A DNA stretch of 62,000 bases, taken from positions 13,787,133-13,849,132 of the forward strand of contig OZ037769.1 of NCBI GenBank assembly GCA_964035545.1, read 5' to 3'. Source of the DNA: Bugula neritina. Its lineage: Eukaryota > Bryozoa > Gymnolaemata > Cheilostomatida > Bugulidae. The notes beneath the pieces were generated by a model, which saw only the letters and a list, made by a program, of their open reading frames with translations, had not been told where the DNA came from and ran no database searches. The first letter of the stretch is position 1. Each line of letters begins with the position of its first letter. The translations under genes were made by a program, and so were the position numbers. Shown piece after piece: positions 23,401-34,317 of this stretch.

Positions 23401-26400
23401 TTAGCTGTATTACATGGCAACTTATCCGTTCTTCATTTGCATATATTTTACTGACATAAATTAAGTATAAAATAATTAGAAAGTATACTTTTCTAGCTTG
23501 GTGTTAGAACCCCAGCTAAAGACTAAGTTCTTTTGCAGACTATAAGCTCTGTGGGATGAGCAGCACACAGGCCGCCCGCCTTTTCTTCTCTGAAGAACCA
23601 TCTGGTTATTTCGCATCTGCAAAACCCGTGGAAAAAATGAATCATATGTACGTCTATTATTAAAAAGATATGAATAGGAGTTGTCACTCCAACAATAACT
23701 AGCTGGTAGACAACCAGATATTAAAAGCACACTTTATTGCAACATGAAATGATAGAACATGGCTTTTCCAAATATACTATTTAAACTTATATATATTTAT
23801 CTAAGCTTTGTCTAATCTTCTAATTTGTTGTTATATTTTTATGCTACCTTTCCTAATACATAGTTAATCAACTAACATCTCTATGCGAACTCACTTACAA
23901 CCTTTATACACATACAACCGTCACAATACTCTAAGAAGTGACTTGTCCATGACAGGTTATAATGTAGTTAGATGATTGATAGTGGAATAACAGACTATTA
24001 AAACCAAAAGATAAAGTGATTGTTTCTACAAAGTGATTAAACTGGAGTACACCATAACCAGTCTTATACCTGTAGCAATAACATTGTTAATGTAAAAATC
24101 AAATGCATTATGTGGTTGTGTGGTCAATCACTATGTGGTTGTATGGTTAAGCACCATGTGGTTGTATGGTCAAGCACCATGTGGTTGTGTGGTTAAGCAC
24201 CATGTGGTTGTGTGGTCAAGCACTATGCGGTTGTGTGGTTACTGAGGCAGACACATAACAAGTTACCTGCATGTCTAATGGATTAGCACTGTATGCTAAC
24301 ATCATTTCCATATCTTTACTGAGAAGACAACTATGAGACTCGTAAGTCGACATTCTCAATACGACCTTGACATAAAACAGGTAGAGCTCCGACACAAACT
24401 CTTCGACTGAGAGTTTACTAGAACTTTCTCCTTCTTCAGCATCCTATAATATATACCGTATTACTATAATATATGTACAGTGCATGAAGCAGTCGTGGTC
24501 CAGGGGTTTGAGCGTTTACTAAGTAAACACAAAGTCATGGGTTCGAAGCTTGACGAAGGCCATTGGTGATGTTAGAAAAAGCATCCAGTCATAATTGCTC
24601 CTGTGCCTTATCTGAATATGTCCTTAGCCCGATTTAACCACAAAAAAACCTTTTAGAACAAGGGTTTTCTCACAGGGATGGTGACTATAAACTTGTGTGA
24701 GGTTATATAAAGTATATACCACAATATATCGTACATATAACATATATTACTAGATGTACAGTATATACTACAACAGATATCATACACCATTTATATATAA
24801 CAACATATGCACAGCAAGTAAAATGTATCACATAACTTAGGTACTGTACATCTGGTACACCCTAGTAAATTCAATACAAGCGCATTCAACAAAAAAATGG
24901 ACCGTAATAATAAAAGCCAGCCAGAAAGAAGAATGCATATTGTCTACATGAGTGAGTCAGAAGCAGAGCTGGAAATGATAAGTCAGTTTACCTGGTGGAA
25001 TCTGGCATACGACTGAGCAGACACACTCTCCACGTACTCAGTAAAGAACTTTATACTACTCTGTGTAAACTTGGAGTGCGGGTGATATCTCTGGGCTAGC
25101 AGACGCAGTGAACTGTAGTCTAATTCGTGTAGTCTTGGAGCAAGCCATAGCAGGTTAGACGTCTCAATACTGTTCGTGTTTAGAAGGTAGGTGCAAAAAT
25201 CTTCCGTATTGAGAAGATAGACCATGGATCCTACGGTTATTACAATATAACATAAACCTTGAATATATGCATGGCAGTGATGTATATTGTTACAATAATA
25301 TATACAACTTGGTAAAACAAAAATACTTAGTAAATTTATGTATTGTGAAGTTAAAAACCAGTCAAGCAACAACACATTATGTATAATAAAACTGGGACAA
25401 TATAACAAAAGTTTAAATCAACTCAGCTAGGGCGAGAAATAAAGCAGTAGAAATTACAAAAGAATGAAAAACAGTTTAAAAAAGGCACATTTATAGTAAA
25501 ATAGTTTCTGTTAGTTACCTGAAGCTACTGAACCAAGTGCTGAAACAAAGTCGCTGTTCTCCACGTGGGCGTGTAGCAAGCTGGGAGTTATCTTTCCCAG
25601 TGAGAACATGTGCTCTAATGCACTCCGTACAAACTTTCTGTGCTACAGATTACCAGACACACGTATATGTTAGTAACACAACGTGCTATAGAGTATAGAG
25701 CAAAAGAAGGGTGTATTATCTATAAAGCCTTACAAAGTGCATTTAAAAATAGAATCTATATAGAAAAATTACTAAATCCCAAGGCTGAAAATCTTTGCTT
25801 TACTATAAAGCCAAACAGAAAAGTTTAAAACATCATTAAAAACGAAAATAATCCACAGTGAGCAAATTCAAGTGAAGATAAATTCACAAGTTGCAAAATC
25901 ATCTTTTGATCACTAAATTAGAAACCATCTCAAAAATTCAACACATATTCTGTTTTTCCGACAGTAAAAGCTCTGAACTAATATGTAAGTGTATGTATAC
26001 AATAAATATACCAGTGAAATCTCCAATAGCAGCGCCAAGTGGTTTTTATCACAGAGAAGTTTCATAGCCTGATCCAATGAATAACTCCGGTTGTATAATA
26101 AGAACTCTCTGAAAGAAAAGCATTGAAACTTTTGATCACAAGTAACAATAGAAAATAGTAGCAGTGATAGCAGCAGCATCAAAAGTAGAAGTAGTAACAC
26201 AAATGGCAGCAGTAGAACCACAGTAAACTGGATAGTGAAAACATTTGACTAGGTACTTGCTAATAACATTGAGAAACGAGCAACAACTGCTATCACAAGT
26301 CAACTACTGGTAAACACAAAACAAAATTAAAAAACATGATAGTAAAATAGCCAAGAAGAAAAAAGCATGTACATAGAACTGACATAAAATACAAACCAAT

Positions 26401-29400
26401 ACCTATAAGCAATAAACTCACATTTTTTTCAACAGTGAACTATTATAAATAGGTTTGAGAAATAATTTTTACATCATCATGTACTACTACCAAGTACTAG
26501 TCACTACTACCAAGTGATTAGTCACTAATGATTAATAACTAGCTACTATTATACTACTAATGATGAGTAACTGAACTAATAGCAAGCCTAAAATTTAGTG
26601 GAATAATTTTGTACTAATGACTAATTTTTGGCATCCTAGTTACTAACAACTAGTAACTAAGTGACTGGCTATAAATTACTAATAACTAGTATCCAGTCAC
26701 TAGTATTAGTGAGAAACTGAGTGCAATACTAGTAATACTTTAGTTGAATACTATTAGAGCAGTAACTAATAGTCACTAGTTACTAATGACCAGTGTAGAG
26801 TCACCAATGACCAGTAGCTAGTTACTATTGAGTAACTGAGTGAAATACTATTATACTAGTAAGAATTTAGTTGAATACCGGAACTCATTGTGAAAAGCAG
26901 AACTATCTGTTCTCTCCTCTAATATTGCCAGAAAGGAGCTCAGCACCATGTTGCAGATGTTACTCGTGGCAGACTTCGTATGACAGGAAGCAGATTGTGT
27001 CAGGGAACGTTCTAGAATATCTCTACCAGTCTGTACAACCAACTCATGCTCTCCATACTTGTATAGCAATGAGACTTTGGAGTTATCATCACACTATAAA
27101 AGACAGACAGTATATTGCTAGTTACTGAGAGAGTATTGCTAGTTACTGAGAGAGTATATTGCTAGTTACTGAGAGTATATTGCTAGTTACTGAGAGTGTA
27201 TTGCTAGTTACTGAGAGTATATTGCTAGTTACTGAGAGTGTATTGCTAGTTACTGAGAGTATATTGCTAGTTACTGAGAGTGTATTGCTAGTTACTGAGA
27301 GTATATTGCTAGTTATTGAGAGTATATTGCTAGTTACTGAGAGTATATTGCTAGTTACTGAGAGTATATTGCTAGTTACTGAGAGAGTATTGCTAGTTAC
27401 TGAGAGAGTATATAATGTATGGAATTATGCGTTACAGATTGTAAATAAAGGCTATAAAACATAAGGATTTGACTATATAATGATAGTGACAGCAGCAAAA
27501 TATATAAATCAACAAATGGGTATTCAGGTAAACATTAGGCACATTCTCAATAATAAAAAGAACAGTTCTTCTCTCATTTACAGGATTTATTAACATATAA
27601 GTGACTGCCCCATGCCTTGCCTTTCTAAGCTACTAATGGCTACACAATCTTATCAAATATTGTACAAGTATAGTAGTGGCACTAACAGCAACAGTTGCTG
27701 ACATCACTCAGCATGTGAGATGGTGCCACAAACATCACAGCTATTGACAGCCTGTATCATAAGAACTAACTTTCACAAAAACTATAATAACATTGTATTT
27801 CCTTGCAATATACAAGAATAGTGTTTACCTTTGAGTAGTGCAGACAATCTAGAGCTTGTTCTAAATTTTCTTTACGCAGGTGGAAGTCAGCACTATGCAG
27901 GTAGAGATTGAGAAAGTCTATATGCGTAACTTGGGCTAAGAGATGGAGTCTCTCCACATCTATAGTCTGACTCGTACTCCAGTTGAGAAAGAGCTGCTCA
28001 GGTGAGAACCTGGAATATATGTGTGGATTTCATCTGAATCTATCAGGTGTAAACTGCAGAGGTTAAGACATACCAAAGTGTAAACTGCAGGTATTACAAG
28101 GCATAGTGGAAACTGGTAAAATTATAAAACATACTCAGATGTAAACTGTATCACTATTCAGGTGTAAACTGTAGAAATTACGTGACATACTCAGGTGTAA
28201 ACTGCGGGTATATGACATACCTAAATGTAAACTACAGATTTAAGACACACTCAGGCGCAATGTGCAGAGATAAGACATACTTAGGTGTACACTGCAGATA
28301 TAAAACATACTCAGGTGTAAACTGTATCATTCTCCGATTTGTGACAAGTAAACACCCATCAAGGATAGTATGCTTTGAAGAAACGCAGTTTTGCTTAGAT
28401 GAGGTGTCCACCAGTTCATTGTGCCTACAGCATATATACTCATACTACGGTATCATACATTTATTAGCCGACTATGGTATGCGGACAATATAAATGGAAA
28501 TATTAAACAGTCTATTAAAATAAAAAGCAGCCGTGGTCTAGGGGTTAGAGTGTTTGCCTTGCAAACATGAGGTCATGGGTTCAAGCCCAGACAAAGGCCA
28601 TTAGTGATGTTAGAAAGAGCATCCAGTTATAATTGCTCCTGTGACCCATCTAAATAAGTCCTTAGCCCATTTTAACAAAAAACCTTTCTGTCAGGGGTTT
28701 CTCACAGGGTTGGCAACTATAAACATGCGTGAGGTTGTTTTATTAAAAAATGGATATGAGCATGGGTTATCACAAGTTGCCACATCTCAACAAATGCAAA
28801 CATTCAAAAACAAAGTTGATGCTTAAAAAATAAATAAAGAATAAGTTATTAATAAAGTTGTCAACAAGTATTAAAAGTTTTGAAAATTACAGGAGAAACA
28901 ACTTAAAGCATCTAACTATAAGCATCTGACCCACATAAAATACATTCAATTTTGTCAACGCCGTTGCTTATAATTGTTATACCTTTTACATGTTCAGGAA
29001 AATCTGTCTGAACACAGACTTCCTTAACCAATGCATTCAGATTGGCTAAACAGTTGGGAAATGTATACACTCGCGTGAAAAACACATTTTGCTACAAGAC
29101 CAACTGTAAAATCAAGTCAACGAGTCGAGCAAAAAGCAATTTCCCTCTAACATAGCCAATAGAAGCCATTCTATCTAAATATGTTTGCTGCCACGATGCT
29201 GATTGCATAATGCCAGACATATCGGTTACGTGAAAGCCAAAGTCTAGCAAACAATCAGTGCTGGTAGTAAAAGCTGTAGATATGATAATACTGGACTCAC
29301 CATGTGACGGGAAACTTGATAGCAGACATGTACTTTATAGATTCGTCTTCTTCCAGGTCATACTGGTGGATGACATAGCCAGTCTGCCGTAACACATACA

Positions 29401-32400
29401 ATAGGTGTGTAACAGTAGTGGGAGTAGAAATGCAGAGTTTCTTACTAGTCAATAGTGTGTATGTATAAAATAGACAGGAAATCTACTCGCAAAGAGCATG
29501 TTTTCATAGTACGAGTTGTCTTTTAAGATCCACATCAGCTGAAGAATTTTTTTGTCAAAGTCACTCTAATTAAAACAGAAAACCGTGAGTTCTATCAGGA
29601 TATCTATACTATAGTAATTACAGTAACACACACCGGTGACAGCAGACAGACTGCTGAAAGAGCTGATGAAATAGTTAAGTATGCAGAAGTGCCGTACCTG
29701 TTGAGTGTTAACATCTTTCTCTGAAAGCTGATTGGCTAAGACTAGCACATGCTTTGAAGGAAAAGCACAGAATATCAACCTGTCTGTGTAGACCAGATGT
29801 TCTGTCCACGCTGGTAGATTGTAAACGTAGAGAGGATGGTGTTCCACACTGCTGTCATATATCTGCAATGTTCATTATAATCTACATTATATTGTATACA
29901 TTATATTGTTCATTATATTGTATATATTATATTATATATATTATAATATAATATATATATATAATATATACATTATATTGTATATTATATTGTATATATT
30001 ATATTATATATATTATAATATAATATATATATATATAATATATACATTATATTGTATATTATATTGTATATATTATATTGTTCATTATATTGCATATATT
30101 ATATTGTATACATTATATTGTTTATTATATTGTATATTATATTGTTTATTATATTGTATATTATATTGTTTATTATATAATTGTACATGTTATTGCATAA
30201 TATAACATTGCATGTTATAATGAACAATATATTGTACACCATAATGCGCAACATAATATACATTATATTGGGCATTACATATGTTCTACAATATAATGCA
30301 TCTGCTATTTGTAAAGAACTTATTTTTTGTAAATATACTTTGCAAATACGAAGCGCAGACACCCTTAGCATAGAAGTTGAGAACTAGGGAACAGCCATGG
30401 TGTAGTGGTTAGAGCGCTGGCCTAGTAAACATGAGGTCAGTAATTCTAGTCCAAACACCATGGTGATGTTAGGAAGAGCATCCAGTCATAATTGCTCCTG
30501 TACCACGTATGAATATGTCCTTAGCCTACTTTCAAAACCCTTTCCATCAGGGCTTCTCATGGGGAGAGTAACTATAAACTTGCGTGAGATTTTAGAAGTT
30601 GAGAGATATCTGAGACTCAAAGATCTCTTATTTTTAGTTGCAACGCGACTACATAAGCAGTGCAGGTTTCACCCAGCCTATGACTGATTACCAAGCAATG
30701 TCGACACGTTATATTACAAAAAACACACCTTTAGAGACAGGTCAGCCTTGTCTACGCCGGATATGAGATGACACCCCTTAGCACTCTGATACCTCAGTGA
30801 CACAGAGATGGGAATGTTGGTAAACCGACGAGGTTTGAACTCGCATTCAGCCTCGGAAGGCTGACTCCGCGTGTGCAGAATCGACTTGATATACTTCTTA
30901 CCTGTACACAATAAGTGAACTTCCTTAGCAACGACAACAGTGACCAGTTGATACTATAGAGTTGATTATTACCGAGTAACAAAATCTATAAATAAATACT
31001 AAAATACAATTAAAAAAAACCGCTAAACCCATTTGCATATATGAATTACAAACAAAAACGTGAATATGATCATGTGATTATATTGTCATCTGCTCTATTT
31101 GTGAGATGATAACCCCAATTTAACCATTAAACTCTATTTTAGATAGCATTTACATCACTGATCAAAATTTTGAAATAATTTTGATTATGGGTTATTTAAC
31201 ATAAAACGTAATGTTATACTGCTACAGACATTTCTATAAAATAATAAAACAATCCTGAAGTCTAAACTCAGTAAAGCGATGAAGTTACAGAAACACATAC
31301 CACCGTAGCCGTAGAATTTATAGCCCAGCTCCAACATCCTTTCTTTAGACAAAGTCATATGAAGGTCAATGTCAAGGACATCTAGCAAAAGCCTCCACTG
31401 TAAACTTGACCTTGCAGATATCTAACAATGAAATGTGACTACTACAGTGTGTACTACTATACTAACAACTACAGTGTATACTACTACAGTGTGTACTACT
31501 ACAGTGTGTATACTACTACAGTGTATACTACTACAGTGTATATTACTACAGTGTATACTACTACAGTGTATACTACTACAGTGTGTACTACTACAGTGTG
31601 TACTACTACAGTGTGTACTACTACAGTGTGTACTACTACAGCGTATACTACTACAGTGTATACTACTACAGCGTATACTACTACAGTGTATACTACTACA
31701 GTGTATACTACTACAGTGTGTACTACTACAGTGTGTACTACTACAGCGTATACTACTACAGTGTATACTACTACAGCGTATACTACTACAGTGTGTACTA
31801 CAGTGTATACTACTACAGTGTATACTACTACAGTGTATACTACTACAGTGTGTACTACTACAGTGTATACTACTACAGTGTGTACTACTACAGTGTGTAT
31901 ACTACTACAGTGTATACTACTACAGTGTATATTACTACAGTGTATACTACTACAGCGTATACTACTACAGTGTGTACTACTACAGTGTATACTACTACAG
32001 TGTGTACTACTACAGTGTGTATACTACTACAGCGTATACTACTACAGTGTATACTACTACAGCGTATACTACTACAGTGTATACTACTACAGTGTGTACT
32101 ACTACAGTGTGTACTACAGTGTATACTACTACAGTGTATACTACTACAGTGTATACTACTACAGTGTGTACTACTACAGTGTGTACTACTACAGTGTATA
32201 CTACTACAGTGTGTACTACTACAGTGTGTATACTACTACAGTGTATACTACTACAGTGTATATTACTACAGTGTATACTACTACAGCGTATACTACTACA
32301 GTGTGTACTACTACAGTGTATACTACTACAGTGTGTACTACTACAGTGTGTATACTACTACAGTGTATAATACTACAGTGTGTACTACTACAGCGTATAC

Positions 32401-34317
32401 TACTACAGCGTATACTACTACAGTGTATACTACTACATTGTATACTACTACATTGTATACTACTACAGTGTATACTACTACAGTGTATACTACTACAGTG
32501 TATACTACTACAGTGTATACTACTACAGTGCATACTACTACAGTGTATAATACTACAGTGTATAATACTACAGTGTATAATACTACAGTGTATAATACTA
32601 CAGTGTATACTACTACAGTGTATAATACTACAGTGTTATACTATTACAGCAGATACTACTACAGTGTATACTACTACAGTGTGTACTATTACAGTGTATA
32701 CTACTACAGGATGATGCCTACCAGAAGATAGGTGATGTGCTGCCGATCATCCGGCACCAACTCGAGCCGAGTAATGTGCCCTTGAACCTGTACCTTGTGT
32801 ACTGACTTCTTATCATCAACATCAATAAAATAGACTTCTCCTTTCTACAACCCAAACAGGTCATAGACAATTAACTGCTGCCAGTATTAGAAGACAGAGT
32901 TTATTGTGGCAGCACATGGTACTTTGGGAAACTCAACTTACAAATCTAACTCTATAATTAGTAGTAGCAGAAATGTGTTAAAATTCTGGATACTTATTCG
33001 CTAGATTTAGTGCAGACGGTGGCAATCTAACAGAAGACAGGAGCTATAGCTTAAGTATTAGATTACTTACCTCTGTGCCAATGATTATGATACTCCTATT
33101 GAGAGCAGTCTGCCACCAAATGCAGGAGCACAGGCTAACTGGTGACATGAAGAAGGGAAGTCTGATCTCTACTACATTCTTCTTGGCTGAAGACAGTTTG
33201 CCAGGACTTGGCTTCTACAGGAAGTAGAACTGTTACCAGCAAATTGTGGTTTTAGACTCAAAACATGTATGAGTGTCGTAAAAATCTTTGAGCATAACAC
33301 TCAAATGTGTGTCAAAGAGGGGCTCTGTTAATGGTTTAATTTGTTTAACAAAATATTTCAATAGCAGCCATGGTCTTAGATACTCTAGAGGTTAAAGTGT
33401 TTGGCTTAGTAAACACAAAGTCATTGTTGATGTTAGGAAGAGTGAGCAGTCATAATTGCCCCTGTGCCCCATCTGAATAAGTCCTTAGCCCTATTTACCA
33501 AAAACCCTTCCATCAGGGGTTTTCTCACAGAAAGAGTGACTAAAAACTTGGGTGAGTTCTTTTTCAATATTTAGATGCCCAACATAAATATTAAAGATTT
33601 GGATTATATTAGAAACTTGTACTTTATTCATAGTAAAAATAATTTTTTCGAAACATACGATATCACATTACTCACCATGAAGGTACCAAATGGAAGAATG
33701 TAGAGAAATCGACTGCAAACCACCGCCAACTTATCTCCAAGTGGATCAAATGTCAGCGCCTGTATTTTACCGTACCCTGATTGGCCCCAGGCTATTTTCT
33801 TTGCTGACGGAGTTTTAATGTGACTTGGGTCAACAATGTAAAGAGTTAAGTCACCTATAGTGAAGAACATAATAGGACTAAATGACTCAAACTTCCACCA
33901 AGGTTTTATAACAAAATAGTTTTCTTTGGTCAAATTAGTTATCTGTAGCATATCAGAGTTAATAAATGATAAATACCATCTAATCCGTTGTTTGACTGCA
34001 ATATATAAGTCCAAATTTATAAAAATGAATTTTTATCAGCAGGCTTTTCACAAAATAAATTATAAATATGAAGTAGTTAGAACATTTGCTCTACAAACAA
34101 CAACAAATATATTTAAACTATTCAAAATGGCACATGTATTTCAGTAACACTAACTGGTAGAGCTGGAAACGGTGGCTATGTGTATTTTCTCCCCAACACC
34201 ATTAGGAGTAAATGCAATGATGGGTGATTCTCCATTTTGCAGTGAACTAGGCTTAAGGACATTTTCAGGGATGATGGGAAATAACTCCAGTGAATCAGTC
34301 TTGAGCAAGTGATTCAT
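16734..34317 (-). CDS. Large beta-propeller / RCC1-repeat protein with zinc-type C terminus
   Basis: Exons read on the minus strand: 34317-34155, 33854-33676, 33214-33071, 32844-32722, 31421-31301, 30901-30729, 29862-29698, 29565-~29487, 29383-29301, 28009-27829, 27093-26879, 26108-26012, 25633-25519, 25230-24992, 24443-24267, 23616-23489, 22989-22807, 22372-22222, 20825-20704, ~20520-20480 (uncertain), 20390-19884, 19767-19549, 19106-18962, 18684-18479, 17966-17877, 17757-17579, 17103-16734. Phases agree at almost every junction. The exceptions are the exit of the exon ending near 29487 (a GC donor at ttt|gcgagt or a missed microexon) and the small exon before 20390. The protein is about 1,500 residues. 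I cannot name it. RCC1 repeats suggest a GTPase-exchange or scaffolding role. Drosophila Claret, a large RCC1-type protein, is only a guess at a relative. Start: ATG at 34317, the first in the first exon. Confidence 0.75.
17358..17411. repeat. (TA)n microsatellite
   Basis: About 27 TA dinucleotides in a row inside the last intron of the RCC1-type gene. It adjoins a short plus-strand ORF that I do not consider real. Confidence 0.95.
18833..18935 (+). repeat. Diverged SINE
   Basis: Starts catagtgtagtggttag, matching the A-box region of the SINE at 30392, and ends with a decayed form of the shared core (gtcaggaagatcatccaatc). Lies in an intron of the RCC1-type gene in antisense orientation. Confidence 0.55.
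19285..19515. repeat. Minisatellite, about 27-bp unit
   Basis: Around eight units of atatatgttagaagatacta plus cttgtag or catgtag. Alternating variants (gatactact, gatatgcta) suggest amplification of a higher-order block. It begins just downstream (minus sense) of the donor at 19549, within the intron. Confidence 0.9.
20003..20290 (-). repeat. Coding minisatellite, 24-bp unit, Ser/Thr/Pro octapeptides
   Basis: About twelve copies of a 24-bp unit (plus strand ggggtggagctagtagaagt plus tgaa) lie within exon 20390-19884. On the minus strand each unit encodes an octapeptide of the STSTSSTP or STSTSSTL type. All units keep the frame, so the repeat is under coding constraint or recent. The result is a Ser/Thr/Pro-rich, probably disordered and possibly O-glycosylation-like linker inside the RCC1 propeller. 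Confidence 0.9.
22060..22205. repeat. Short AT minisatellite
   Basis: Five to six copies of a unit like actagtatatcaagtattat in an intron of the RCC1-type gene, ending about 17 bases from the exon border at 22222. Confidence 0.8.
24105..24245. repeat. Minisatellite, about 23-bp unit
   Basis: Six units of caagcaccatgtggttgtat plus ggt, next to the exon end at 24267 in an intron of the RCC1-type gene. Confidence 0.85.
24489..24707 (+). repeat. tRNA-derived SINE
   Basis: The tRNA-like head has an A box (tggtccagggg) and B box (gggttcgaagc). The conserved core gatgttagaaaaagcatccag is followed by tcataattgctcctgtg, an inverted-repeat tail (aacctttt...aagggtttt) and ctcacagggatgg, ending near gtgtgaggtt. 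Internal pol III promoter boxes make it a SINE. It is antisense within an intron of the RCC1-type gene. Confidence 0.9.
26470..26880. repeat. Degenerate actagt-type simple repeat
   Basis: Loosely repeated words such as tagtcactag, taactagtaac and tactaatg without a clean period. Intronic, ending at the exon border at 26879. I see nothing else in this part of the intron. Confidence 0.6.
27108..27412. repeat. Minisatellite, about 21-bp unit
   Basis: About fourteen units of tattgctagttactgagagt with one-base variants. It starts about 15 bases from the acceptor of the exon at 27093 and fills the adjacent part of the intron. The open plus-strand frame over it (LLVTESI repeats) is a by-product of the period. 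Confidence 0.95.
28055..28330. repeat. Minisatellite, about 30-bp unit, diverged
   Basis: Eight to nine irregular copies of a unit like cataactcaggtgtaaactg followed by cagatataagac. Intronic, just upstream (minus sense) of the exon at 28009. Confidence 0.8.
28527..28737 (+). repeat. tRNA-derived SINE (best-preserved copy)
   Basis: A box tggtctagggg, B box gggttcaagccc, core gatgttagaaagagcatcc, then ataattgctcctgtgaccc, gtccttagccc, a stem (aaacctttctgtcaggggttt) and ctcacagggttgg. Antisense within the intron between exons 28009 and 29301 of the RCC1-type gene. Confidence 0.92.
29880..30300. repeat. AT-rich palindromic tandem array
   Basis: Units built from attatattgtatat and its complement alternate, so much of the array is self-complementary and could form cruciforms. 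It starts about 20 bases from the exon border at 29862. Stops are rare on both strands because the words are ATA/TAT based. Confidence 0.9.
30392..30594 (+). repeat. tRNA-derived SINE
   Basis: A box tggtgtagtgg, a degenerate B box (taattctagtcc), the core gatgttaggaagagcatcca, tcataattgctcctg, a stem around cctttccatcagggc, and ending ttgcgtgagat. Same family as 24489 and 28527, intronic and antisense to the RCC1-type gene. Confidence 0.88.
31436..32710. repeat. Minisatellite filling an entire intron, 15-bp unit
   Basis: About 85 tandem copies of ctactacagtgtata and one-base variants (gtgta, gcgta). The flanking exons end at 32722 and begin at 31421, so nearly the whole 1.3-kb intron is this array. 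Because 15 is divisible by three and the unit lacks stops, three plus-strand frames stay open; these are not genes. On the minus strand each unit carries gtagta and tag, weak splice-site-like words. Confidence 0.97.
33363..33556 (+). repeat. tRNA-derived SINE, head partly decayed
   Basis: Begins cagccatggtc, with a disrupted A box and B box missing by deletion, then gatgttaggaagagtgagca, cctgtgccccatctgaataa, gtccttagccc, the stem cccttccatcaggggttt and ctcacag. Intronic and antisense to the RCC1-type gene. Confidence 0.85.

Larger units (their letters stand above)
19549..23616 (-). other. RCC1-repeat region of the RCC1-type gene
   Basis: Exons here read as RCC1 repeats: VFSWGSN, YGQLGTGSL, CGRYHTLAVDRHG, VYSWGWGVFGQLGHGG, AAGHSHSMVLS, GEVYIFGSNEFGQV, VAVTKDKKIITWG, CGTIHTLFLTSTGSVYLW and FSLALTTDGSIYSWGSNQ. 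At least five repeats are recognisable, with the Gly-Gln-Leu-Gly and GxxHtxav hallmarks. The known RCC1 fold is a seven-bladed propeller used for nucleotide exchange on small GTPases or as a scaffold. The exon 20390-19884 interrupts it with a Ser/Thr/Pro-rich insert. Confidence 0.85.
24267..29565 (-). other. Helical middle region of the RCC1-type gene
   Basis: Exons between 29565 and 24267 encode predominantly helix-like sequence, for example FLNLYLHSADFHLRKENLE (28009-27829), MKLLCDKNHLALLLEISL (26108-26012) and LRLLAQRYHPHSKF (25230-24992). The pattern resembles TPR or clathrin-type alpha-solenoids in trafficking and coat proteins. No metal or catalytic motif is visible. A propeller followed by solenoid is typical of vesicle-coat and tethering proteins, which makes such a role an inference worth testing. 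Confidence 0.45.
31301..34317 (-). other. N-terminal beta-propeller-like region of the RCC1-type gene
   Basis: The first five exons encode short beta-strand-like blocks such as LTLYIVDP, IQALTFDPLGDKLAVVC, IIIIGTE, KGEVYFIDVDD and HITRLEL. This is the alternation of hydrophobic strands and turns seen in WD40-like propellers (compare LTFDPLGDKLAVV with the common form of a WD blade). No canonical WD dipeptides occur, so the fold is inferred. The region continues through the exons at 30901-29698, which read like further blades (IYDSSVEHHPLYVYNL, LIFCAFPSKHVLVLA). Confidence 0.55.

Noticed and set aside
27108-27464. LLVTES repeat ORF, and similar repeats considered as a CRISPR array
   Set aside because: Units are directly tandem with no unique spacers, and the context is a eukaryotic intron.
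29906-30205. ORF of Ile/Tyr-rich repeats
   Set aside because: By-product of the AT-rich palindromic array.
30794-30982. In-frame extension of the exon at 30901 on the minus strand
   Set aside because: Only the acceptor tgtacag just before 30901 fits the phase of the preceding exon; the upstream open stretch requires another phase.
31428-32731. Three overlapping long plus-strand ORFs (428, 382 and 311 codons)
   Set aside because: They are translations of a 15-bp tandem array lacking stops in three frames, and lie in an intron of the minus-strand gene.
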